Shown here: positions 11,801-23,800 of the stretch, in pieces
How the letters are laid out: the number at the start of each line of letters is the position of its first letter
Numbering within the stretch: position 1 is the stretch's first letter
Origin: Lingula anatina
Taxonomy: Eukaryota; Brachiopoda; Lingulata; Lingulida; Lingulidae
DNA length: 64,000 bases
Reading direction: 5' to 3'
NCBI RefSeq assembly: GCF_001039355.2
Contig: NW_019775601.1
Location: 170,387 to 234,386 of the forward strand
Program-made: the position numbers and the translations under genes
The notes under the pieces: generated by a model
Databases searched by the model: none
The model's input: the letters and a program-made list of their open reading frames with translations, nothing else
What the model was told of the DNA's origin: nothing

Positions 11801-14800
11801 TTACTAAATAGATTTATTTTATACATTACTATAATATTTATCTTATATACATTGTTATTGGCTGTGTTGTTATCCTGGTCTGTTTTGTTTCAGGACATAC
11901 AATGTGAGCAACTTGATGGATGACTTAAAATACCTGTACAATGTTGCTGGGGCTGAAGGAAATGGGATCACATTTATATTCACAGATAATGAGATAAAGG
12001 ATGAGGCTTTCTTGGAGTACATGAATAATGTGTTGAGCTCAGGAGAGGTAGGATTGTAACTGGATGTTAACTATATGTACCTAACTATATTTTTTAACTT
12101 CATGAAGAGGCTTTTTCTTCAGCATCTCCCAAAACTAAGAAAAAAACTTTTTTTTTTCTTTAATTGCACATAAAGCTGACAGAATTAATTTATGAAACAT
12201 TTTATAAAGGTTGGATAATTTTGTTGATGAAAAGAGTTTTATAAATTGATTGTTACATTTGCTTTATTATTGTACTTTCTCAAAAAATGTTCATATCTGT
12301 AGTTGATTCCCTAAATTTTATCATAATGGAAGGTGTTCCTTAAACTTATAAATTGGCAATAAAGTCACAACAGCACCTTCTTCATAAAATGCAAGAACTT
12401 ATAAATTTATTTATTTTGTAGGTCTCCAACCTCTTTGCTAGAGATGAGATGGATGAAATTACCCAAGAGCTTATTCCAGTAATGAAGAAAGAACACCCAC
12501 GGAGACCTCCAACTCAGGAAAACTTATATGATTATTTCATCTCCAGAGCAAGAAATAATCTCCATGTTGTACTTTGTTTTTCACCAGTAAGTGCAGTGTT
12601 AAAATGTTGAGAGCTAATATTTTCATAGAGCATGTAGGTTTTATAAGTACCACTTAATAAAGGCAGTCATTTGGTTCTGGGAAACAAAAGTAATACAACC
12701 TTTTTTGTTACTGTTAAAAACTGTGTACGATATTTACTCAGTCTTTTCAATGGGGGAAAGTCATAATATAATTATTACTTAAAATTAGAACATTCTTACT
12801 GAGTGGCAGCAATAAAATAAAAAGCAGCCTACTCTATAGTTCTATTCTATGAAGAAAAGCTCCACAAATGCCATATAGAAATATAATTTTTGTGATTATA
12901 AAATTATGTGTCTGAAAGTTTGATCATTTTGCCCACTGAAAAGATTAAGTCTTTACCATACTTTAAACATGTATCATAAGGATATTTCATGTATCTACTT
13001 TTTGAACTGCTTGTTCTAGGTAGGGGAGAAGTTCCGCAACCGCTCTCTCAAGTTCCCAGGTCTGATCTCAGGCTGCACCATGGACTGGTTCAGTCGCTGG
13101 CCGCGGGATGCCCTAATAGCTGTCTCCAACCACTTCCTGTCCAACTACAAGATTGTCACCACAGATGACACCAAGCAGCACCTGGTGGAGGCCATGGGGT
13201 TTGTCCATGATAATGTGGCTAACACTTGTGTGGAGTACTTCCAGAGGTGTGTTTTAGATATATTGATCTGGATTACTACAGACACACTGTATATGAGATG
13301 TGTGTTGGTTTCAACAAGACAATGAGTTTATTCTCATAAATAAATTACCTTCTTTAGAGCACTGTAAGAGAATTTGAGTTACATAAGTAAGGTGAAGTAT
13401 TGTGTTGTGACAAATAAATGAAATTACTACAAATTTTTAAGGCAGATGATTTCATTTAAACTTGTAATTTCAAGGTATCGCCGTCAGACTCACGTGACTC
13501 CCAAATCTTATCTGTCCTTCATTGATGGGTACAAGTCCATCTACTCAGAGAAGTATGACCACATTGGAGAACTGGCCAACAGAATGGCCACTGGTGGGTG
13601 CCAGTATGGTGTACTAGAACAGAGAAATTGTTGCTGCAACACCGTGCCTAATGCTGAAGATGCTAACAAAGTTAAATTTGAGTGATTTTAATACCAGTGG
13701 AATATTTGTTGATGTGAACTTTGATATGTGCCTCAGAACATTAGTATCAAATTAACATTGATATTTTTCTTCATTTGATAGAAGTCATTTTGTTCATTTG
13801 TGATATCATTTATACTAGGGTTAAACAAGTTGATTGAGGCCACCCAGTCAGTAGACCAGCTGTCCAAAGACCTTAAGGAAAAGGAAAAAGAGTTGGCTGT
13901 GGCCAATGTCAAAGCTGACAAGGTATCAATGTTCAGTTATAAGAACTGAACTGCATGGTTAAAGTCATCAGTAAATAGTGCATCATCTGTGCAATAAGTT
14001 TTACAATTATGAATGTATATCTGAGTGCTCATACTTGGCAATAAAACTTAAGTGGTTTTATTTCTGCAGTAACAACAGGCAATTATCATATTAAGTCTTT
14101 TATAAATGACTTTGTTTCTGAGTCATCTTCAAAGAAATGACCATGGATGTTGGGTATTTTACAGGTGCTTGCTGAGGTGACAGTCAGTGCCCAGGAGGCA
14201 GAGAAGGTGAAAGCTTCAGTACAGAAGGTGAAAGATAAGGCTCAGAAAATTGTAGATGAAATCAACCACGAGAAGGCCATTGCTCATGCTAAACTGGAGG
14301 ATGCAAGACCTGCACTGGAAGAGGCAGAATCTGCACTTCAGGTGGGGATTTCTGAGATGGACTTTGATTTTCAGTGCTTTAATGAGTTCTTATACTCATC
14401 TTTTTGAACTGATTTGCTTTAGAAAATCAAAATCTCACAGAATGATGTGTGGTTAAAGTTGATGTGTTTGCACACAATTATTATAATTCTGTTTCTGTTC
14501 CAGACCATTAAACCTGCTCATATTTCAACTGTAAGGAAGCTGGGCAAGCCACCACACTTAATTATGAGAATTATGGACTGCGTGTTGATTCTGTTCCAAA
14601 AATCTGTGGACCCTGTAACACAAGACCCTGAAAGACCTTGTGTAAAACCTTCTTGGGGAGAGTCATTGAAGGTAAAGAAACATATAGTTAGTGTTTGAAA
14701 TAGAATTCAGTGTATTCATGTTAATGCTTCTGTTTCTATTTTCCAGTTTTTGTCAACGAAATTTATACCTTCCAATTTGTTCTTGATTATTAGCATATAA

Positions 14801-17800
14801 AAGGTGAAAATATTTTAAAGTGAGTAAAAAACCTGTTAGGTTTAACTGAAATGATGTATAAAATTACATTCTGTATCAGATATGTGTACATTCCTGCTGT
14901 GTAAGTAAAATCTTTGTATTATCCAGCTCATGAGTGGTGGTGGCTTCCTCCAAAGTTTACAGACCTTCCCTAAAGACAGCATCAATGCAGAGACTGTGGA
15001 ACTGCTGCAACCCTACCTGGAAATGGAAGACTACAACTTTGACACAGCCAAGAAAGTCTGTGGTGATGTAGCTGGACTCTGCTCCTGGACAAAAGCTATG
15101 TCTTTCTTCTATGGTATCAACAAGGAGGTGTTACCTCTAAAGGTATGGCATATTGTTCCTAGGGGAGAACAGAATTCTCTTCAGTTTTGGTTGAACTTTA
15201 ATGACAGTAATGTGTCAGATTGAAACTGCTGTTTTGGTTGTTTTCTCTTTTGTATTCCCTGTACTTGTATTTGTGTCGCCAGTTGATTGATGTAAAATTC
15301 AGTTATTATTGATAAAATAATTCAGACATATAATATTTTTGTTTTGTTTTAATGTTTTAATTGATTGTTAAAATTCATAGTGATTATTTATATTGTTATT
15401 TATTTGTGCAGAATTTTGAGTTGGTTCTGTTCACTCAGAGTAGCAGAATTATAAAGTTAAACATTTTTGGTAACATTATAATTCTGTTTGTCATTCCAGG
15501 CTAACCTTGCTGTTCAAGAGGCCAAACTAACTGTAGCCACCAAGGAGTTGAACAGTGCACAGGCACAGCTAGATGAAAAGCAGAAAGAACTGGATGCTGT
15601 ACAGGCAATCTATGATGCAGCTATGAAAGAAAAGCAGGTAATTCAATTAAACTAAATTATAATGATTTCAGTTGATCTGTTTTATGGTTAGAGGTGCAAT
15701 TTCCCTTCTGCTTTATATGTCTAGTTTCTCCCCCTAAACCATTGCTTGAAATTTGATTAAATGATATTTTAATGATTCTGATATCATTGAAAGGCTGTTC
15801 AACCCTAGATAAACACAAAATTCAGTGTGATTTAAAATCCAATTTTTCTTTAAAATAAATAAATCATTTACGTTCAGGAACTGCTAGATGATGCAGAAAC
15901 TTGCCGTAGAAAGATGGACGCTGCGTCGGCTCTCATCAATGGTTTGGCAGGGGAGAAGGTCAGGTGGACGGCCCAGAGTAAGGAGTTCAAGTCTCAGATT
16001 GACAGGTAAAAGGATCATGATATACTATTTCTTCATATTAGATGGAAGTGAGATGTCAGTTGGTTTTTCCTATCAGCTTTCCCTGTCAAATCAAATGTAC
16101 TTTTACAGTTTTGTATGCTCACTTTATTGTTTTTTTTTTCCTTGTCATCAGTCATACCTGTTATTGCACATTACAGACTGGTTGGTGATGTACTACTGTG
16201 CACTGGGTTCCTGTCATATGCTGGCCCATTCAACCAAGAGTTCAGAACCACACTGAGGAACAACTGGCAGTCTGAGATGATGAAACGTAGAATTCCTTTT
16301 ACCACTGACCTCAACATCACAGATATGTTGGTGGACAACGCTACAGTAAGGATGCTTGACTAGCAAAGAGAAATGATTTGATGATTGATTTACTTAGAAA
16401 ATAGATATTGTCTTGTTTTAAAATTGTAGTTTACTTTCTTTCATTTTATGAAACTTGGTTTATTTTAAATTGTGATGTTATTAACTGAAAGTTATTTTTA
16501 TCTTTGAATTTGAACTACCTAAATTAATGTATATGCTCAATACCTGTTGATTCATTATGTAAAAATGTCTATTTTGTTAGATAGGAGAGTGGAACCTTCA
16601 AGGCCTTCCCAATGATGACCTGTCTATTCAGAATGGTATCATTGTCACCAAGGCAACAAGATATCCACTACTCATTGACCCTCAGGGACAGGGCAAGAAC
16701 TGGATCAAGAACAGGGAGAAAGACAGAGAACTGCAGGTTGGTCTTCCTTGTATACTGTGATTATTGTACCATCAGAGTTAGCACAGGGGGTACACGTGGT
16801 CTAGCCAAGTAGAAAATTAAAATAGTGGGTTAAAAAATTGTGTCAGTTACCTTATATGAGCTTATAGAGAAATATTTTTATTGAAGATTCTTTCCATCAG
16901 TTTTGTGCAATCATTAACTTGGTGAAAAGTAATTACAGCAAATATTTAAATTTCCATCACCTATTTATTGCTTAAGGAAAAAGCTGCTGAACTAAAAAAA
17001 ACATGTTGACAGAATATTAGTTTTTATGTGTATACGTTGACTGACTATTGAATCATCTTGAATTCCTAGTTGACATCATTGAACCACAAGTATTTCCGCA
17101 CCCACATGGAGGATGCCCTGTCTCTGGGCAGACCACTGCTGATAGAGGATGTATCTGAAGAGCTGGACCCTGCCCTGGACAATGTTCTGGAGAAGAACTT
17201 TATTAAGTCTGGGAGAACTTATAAAGTAAAAGTGGGTGACAAGGAGGTGGATGTCATGGACGGGTTCTACCTGTATATTACCACCAAGTTACCCAACCCA
17301 GCCTATACACCAGAGGTAGGTATACTCTTTATAATCACCAAAATCAAATTAACCTGATAGATTGTTTCAAGAATCATGCACAGATTGTGCTTGTAACATA
17401 CATTTTTATATATATTTATTTTACACAAAGGGCATTATGGGAGTAACACTAACTTACCAGAACTTTTTTACCTTTAGATAAGTGCCAGGACTTCCATAAT
17501 TGACTTCACAGTAACAATGAAAGGATTAGAAGACCAGTTACTTGGAAGAGTAATCCTTACTGAAAAACAGGTGAGATGTTGATATGGCAGATACAGGTAC
17601 TAGAAGGTGTGGTTTGTATGAGGTAACCTGGTCTAGTAGCAATATTTTTTATGTACACTGGGAACCATTAAACTTAATTAAAGTAATAAGAAGTAATACT
17701 AGGCTATAGATACTAATGGCATACACTAAGCAGTTGATTTCATTACAGTGTTGACATATCTGACAATAAAATATTTGTCTGTAGGAACTTGAAGCAGAGC

Positions 17801-20800
17801 GCACTAAACTGATGGAGGATGTCACATCCAACAAACGCAAGATGCAAGAACTGGAAGACAATCTCCTGTACAAACTCACCAGTACAAAGGTATGGACAAG
17901 ATGGAGCAGTATGGAAGGCTTATTGTGAGCCATTTGTTACATAGTTTATGCCTTACATAGATCTTAATTTAGGAGTAGTTTATGATTTCATTAATTGAAA
18001 AAAAATTTTTTTTCTTGCTTTATGAATAGTAAATAGTTCCCTTTAAAAATAACTAATTATTATCTCTTATAGATAAGTGTCTATTCAAATGCTTTTTTGT
18101 GTGAAAGATTCATTGGCATTTTTCTTTGGAACCCAGGTTAAGATAACAATAAAATGCAATGTACGTTTTCAATTGGCAGGGCTCTCTGGTAGATGATGAA
18201 TCCTTGATCTCTGTGTTGGCAGTAACCAAACAAACTGCAGCTGAAGTGAGTGAGAAACTTGCAGTTGCTGCTGAAACTGAAATAAAAATTAATGACGCAA
18301 GAGAGGAGTTTAGACCAGGTAATTACTGTTATGTGCCTGTTAAAAGTTTCTAAAAGTCCTGAACGACAGAGACGTGTAGAATTACCATAATGCACTAGTC
18401 TAAACAGAAAAGAATATTAAAATACCATTGTTGTTCAACAAAATATTGGATCAATATTTTTTTCTGTAACATTAATTAATATACATGTCATTGTGGGAAT
18501 TGATAGTACCATGAAAGTGTTGTTTTGTGTTCTAGTTGCCACTGAAGGCAGTATTCTGTATTTCCTGATCTGTGAAATGAGTATGGTGAACACCATGTAT
18601 CAGACTTCCCTCAAACAGTTCCTGGGCTTGTTTGACCACTCCATGGCAAGGTAAAGAATGGTTCTTTGCATTTAAATGGTGTGCTTTGCTTATTATTGGT
18701 CCTACTTCATACCCACAATTTTTTACAAGTAACTTGTGCACATTGATGATCTAATTATTATATTGGCATCAAACAGCACATATAGATAGTGTATTAAAAA
18801 TAGAATAGAAATGGGATCTGATATGGAACCATTATATACTGAGCTCAAGTATATATAGGAACTTGTCATTGATGCCAAAGTAGGAATGTTGAAAAACTGT
18901 ATTTGTAAAGATATTGGGCATGTCAAACTGATCAATTTACCCGTCCACTTTCAGATCAGACAAGTCTCCTGTGACTTCCAAGCGTATCAACAACATCATC
19001 GACTACCTGAGGTTTGAGGTGTTTGCCTACTCCTGTCGGGGGCTGTATGAGAACCACAAGTTCCTGTTCACCTTGCTGCTCTGTCTCAAGATTGACACAC
19101 AGAAGGGCAATGTCTCTCACCAGGAGTTTCAGATACTCATCAAAGGTTGGTTAACTGTTGTACATAGTACAATGTGGGTGACACTGTGTCAATTAAGGCT
19201 TGTGTTAGACTGTATTTGTCCTATTGGTAAGTTAGTGTATATAACCTTCTGTTTATTTCTGCAAAAATATATATGCTTGCTTTTGTCCGTGGCCTTTTCT
19301 GTAAATGATACATAATACTATTTTAAGATAGAATAACAGCTGATTTGTTGTAACTATTGATTTTTAAAAATTGGCACATTTTATAGTTATTTGTCTAATA
19401 TTCTACTAATTTTTGTTGAGATTGGTCACTTTTATACAACAATTTAATTAGTTCTTTGAAAGAGAAATATCTTAGTAGACTTAAAATTATCCAACCTTGA
19501 CTAAAGTCACTATCATCCCCAGGTGGTGCTGCCTTGGACCTGAATGCAGTTCAACCTAAGCCATGCAAGTGGATTCTGGACATGACCTGGCTGAACCTGG
19601 TAGAGCTCAGCAAACTGGGCCAGTTCAGAGACATCTTACACCAGGTAAGGAGGCATTACGTGTGTCTTTATTGATACTTCTGGAGTGTTTAGTATATGTG
19701 TTATCAGTAAACAACCAGAACAACTTTCATATGTTTTTTTTTTTTTTTTTTTTTGTTAAATAATAATGTTATTTACAAACCATGCCTGTATAGCCAGCTA
19801 TTTTAAAGGAGTTGTTTTTCTAAAAAAATGTAGACCCACCGAATCTAGCAGTTGATCCAAATTAGAGAATTTGTGTAAAATCAAAGCCAAATTTTGATGT
19901 AGAGTAGACCTTTTGCAGCAGAACTGGAGGTTCTTTTTACATAAATGACATCTTCTTACTAGTAATTTATGGTAAATGTGCGCATGCACACACATACACA
20001 CACACACACACGCCAGATGGCTGTGCTTTTTGTTACTATAAGTTTAAAAGGCCATAAAGATGACAATTGCCTACTACTACTACTACGTTATATATAAACA
20101 CCTCAGATACCAGGCAATGAGAAGTCATGGAAGACATGGTTTGATTCTGATGCCCCAGAGGAGACAGTGATACCAGATGGCTACTCCAGCGCACTGGACA
20201 CCTTTAGGAAACTGCTGCTTATAAGGTAGCTTGGTCAGTCTTACTTTACTATACAACAAGCATGTGGCATTTCTTGTATCTCAATATATTGAGAAGTATA
20301 TCTGTGTCTTCTCGAAGATTTTAGCATGGGTTTAGCTTCTTCGGTCTTACTATTCTTACATTTCAATATATGCTGAAGTAGTAGTAATCTTTGCCTATTC
20401 ACTTTCTTTTGTAAAGTTTTTTTACGTAATATGGATTTAATTGTTTGTATATGGGCTGCATATGCTATAGTTAATCTTTAAGTCTAATTGGTCTGTTGTA
20501 TGTTGGCAGGGATGATATTTAATTACATACAATATATAATTGTTCAAATATAATATTCACAGGTCCTGGTGTCCAGACCGTACTATGACCCAGGCCAGGA
20601 AGTACATAGCTGACTCTGTATTGTGATATATAATATTCACAGGTCCTGGTGTCCAGACCGTACTATGGCCCAGGCCAGGAAGTACATAGCTGACTCTATA
20701 TTGTGATATATAATATTCACAGGTCCTGGTGTCCAGACCGTACTATGGCCCAGGCCAGGAAGTACATAGCTGACTCTATATTGTGATATATAATATTCAC

Positions 20801-23800
20801 AGGTCCTGGTGTCCAGACCGTACTATGGCCCAGGCCAGGAAGTACATAGCTGACTCTATGGGGAAGAGATATGCAGATCCTGTCATCCTGAACCTAGAGG
20901 CCACCTGGGGGGAAAGTGACCCCAGAACACCTCTCATCTGTCTCCTGTCCATGGGCTCTGACCCCACCAACCAGATTGAGGGGCTGGCTAAGAAACTACA
21001 TACTGGTCAGTAATGGAGACATATCTCAACACAAATATTTGATAATTAACCTTCTCATATTTTTTTTCTTTCAAAATTATATTCCTTCATCAAAATCATC
21101 TTTCATAAAGTAAAAATATTTTCAGTATATTAATTAAAATTATGAATGTACATGTTGTTGATTGAGTATGTCATTATAACTTCAGAATGCAGAGCCATCT
21201 CCATGGGTCAGGGTCAGGAGGTACATGCCAGGAAACTGGTGGCCCTGTTTATGCAGTCAGTAAGTAGACAGTTTTATGTTTAAGTATTTAGATTTTAAAG
21301 TTTGCCTTGGGACATGAGCAATTGCATTAGGCACTAGTTGCCAAGATATACCTTTTGCTTTGCTTCATTCCAGGGAGGCTGGGCACTGCTTCAGAACTGT
21401 CACTTGGGTTTGGAATTTATGGATGAACTCCTGGAGACACTGACTGACACAGAGACTATCCATGAGGGCTTCAGGGTGTGGATTACTACAGAGGTCCATG
21501 ACAAGTTTCCCATTAGTTTACTGCAGGTATATATGTGGCAATGCAATATATTTAATCATCAAAGTCATGGCCTTTTATCGATTATTTCATGAGTTGTACT
21601 TCACCTTAATTCCAACAGCTTAACTTATATATAGTAAGTGAAATAGAAGTCTTTCTGGTTTATCCAAAAAAAGGGGTATTAGGGTGTTATATTATATTAT
21701 ATTTATGCACCCAGACCCCCAAATAGCAGATGTAGAGCTGCATGCCTGCCTTCTGCACTTGTATTTTCAGGATTGGTTTTTAAAGTTTTACTTTCATCTT
21801 TGTATGTAACATTTGCCATTTTGCAAAAATAAAGAAAGAAAGAATTAAAAAAATCAATAAAATTATATCACCCCCGTTTCCTGTGATTCCATGAGTTAGG
21901 CTTCCATCAAGTTTACCAATGAGCCTCCCCAGGGTATCAAGGCTGGTCTGATGAGGACCTATGTGGCCTTCTCCCAGGATTTCCTGGATATCAGCAGTAT
22001 GCCTCAGTGGAAACCTATGCTGTACACTGTCTCCTTCCTACACACTGTGGTACAGGTAAGACTACATTAAGACAGGTCTGAAGACAGCAACTAGTCTTAC
22101 AGTTAAATCTAATAGTTTGATACAATATTCTAGTTTAATGTATATATCCTCGAGTATATATTGAGTCTCTGTGGAGTTGGATTGATACACGCACATAGTC
22201 TGATGGTGTCTATAGAAATGGGTCTTAGTAACATTTTGTTTTCGTGATGATCACCAGCAAACTTGTGTCTATATATATAATCTCTACATTCCAGGAGCGT
22301 CGTAAGTTTGGTCCTCTTGGCTGGAACATTCCATATGAGTTCAACTCTGCTGACTTGACTGCCAGTGTGCAGTTTATCCAGAACCATTTGGATGACATGG
22401 ACGTCAAGAAGGTAAGGATTTGTAGATTATTTATTTATTTATTAAATGGTGGATGAGTAGGAGTGATGCTCTGGTTCATAAGCCCAGTTTTCCTTTTATT
22501 GATTTTTTAATAATTGCATGCATTATATCTGTTATATCTCTTAAAAAGCTTTAAAAACGTTTAGTTTACCAGTTTGGTAATTTGTTTCGTAAGCAATTTC
22601 ACATGCTTGTCCAGAATGTTTCATCTCATCATGCTATTGCAATTTTTTTGTGGTATGATTATAATAGGTTAATATTCACCAAATGCAAGTTAAAATAATT
22701 ATAAAATTAGCAGTTCTATAACAATAGCCCCATTTGTTTTCCATTTGTTGGTGTCATATTATGATCTTGTCTTTCCCCAGGGCCCCTCCTGGAATACAGT
22801 CCGCTATATGCTGGGAGAAGTACAGTACGGAGGGAGGGTCACTGATGATTATGACAAGAGACTCCTTAATACATTTGCTAAGGTGATTGACTGGTGTATA
22901 AGATTCTGTTAAACGTGAAAAATTATGGTTATTTGGAACTGAAAATCCAATCTGGTTAAGAAGCCCTTTACTACACCTTGTGCAGACAGGCTTTATGGCA
23001 TGGCAGTGACCATAACCTGCATCTATGCTCACATGAAATCAAGTCTTAGAAAGGCTGAAATTAAATGGATTAAAGTACAAAACCTAACAAAGTCATAGTA
23101 TACTGGGGTGTGGACTTAAATTAATACCCTGCTGCTATTTGTTTAGGTGTGGTTCTGTGATGCAATGTTTAGTGACAGCTTCCAGTTCTACATTGGTTAT
23201 AAGATCCCTAAGTGTAAAACTGTGGAGCAACATTTGGCCTTCATAGAAGAACTCCCCACAGTGGACTCACCTGAAGCTTTTGGTCTGCACCCTAATGCAG
23301 ATATCACGTAAGTGCTGATAAGTTTGATTAACACTAGTTTGTAATGTCTTTGGGAACTGCTTTTATTTTTAACTCTCTGTTAAAAAAAAAATCAAATGAA
23401 GACGTGAGAAAATTTTTTTGCCACAAAGAATCATTAGAACAATGTTTAAAATCTTATTTATTTGCAAGCTTGATATCAGGCGTTTCTCATCAGTTTCTAA
23501 GTTTTACCACTTATTTTAAATTCATAATTAAGAGGAATTTATGGCAAAGTTTGCAACAATTTTCAAGCAAAATGCAAACTTAAATTTTTGCCAACAATAC
23601 TCTATAATCAGTGGTTTGTTCTACAGGATTGATAAGTACTTGTGCCAATGGTTATAATTATTATGTTCCAGTTACCAGGGTAACACAGCCAAGGAGGTCC
23701 TGGACACCATAGTGAACATTCAGCCCAAGGAGGGTGGGGGAGGAGGTGGAGAGACCAGGGAGAGTGTGGTCTTCAAACTGGCAGATGATATGTTATCTAA

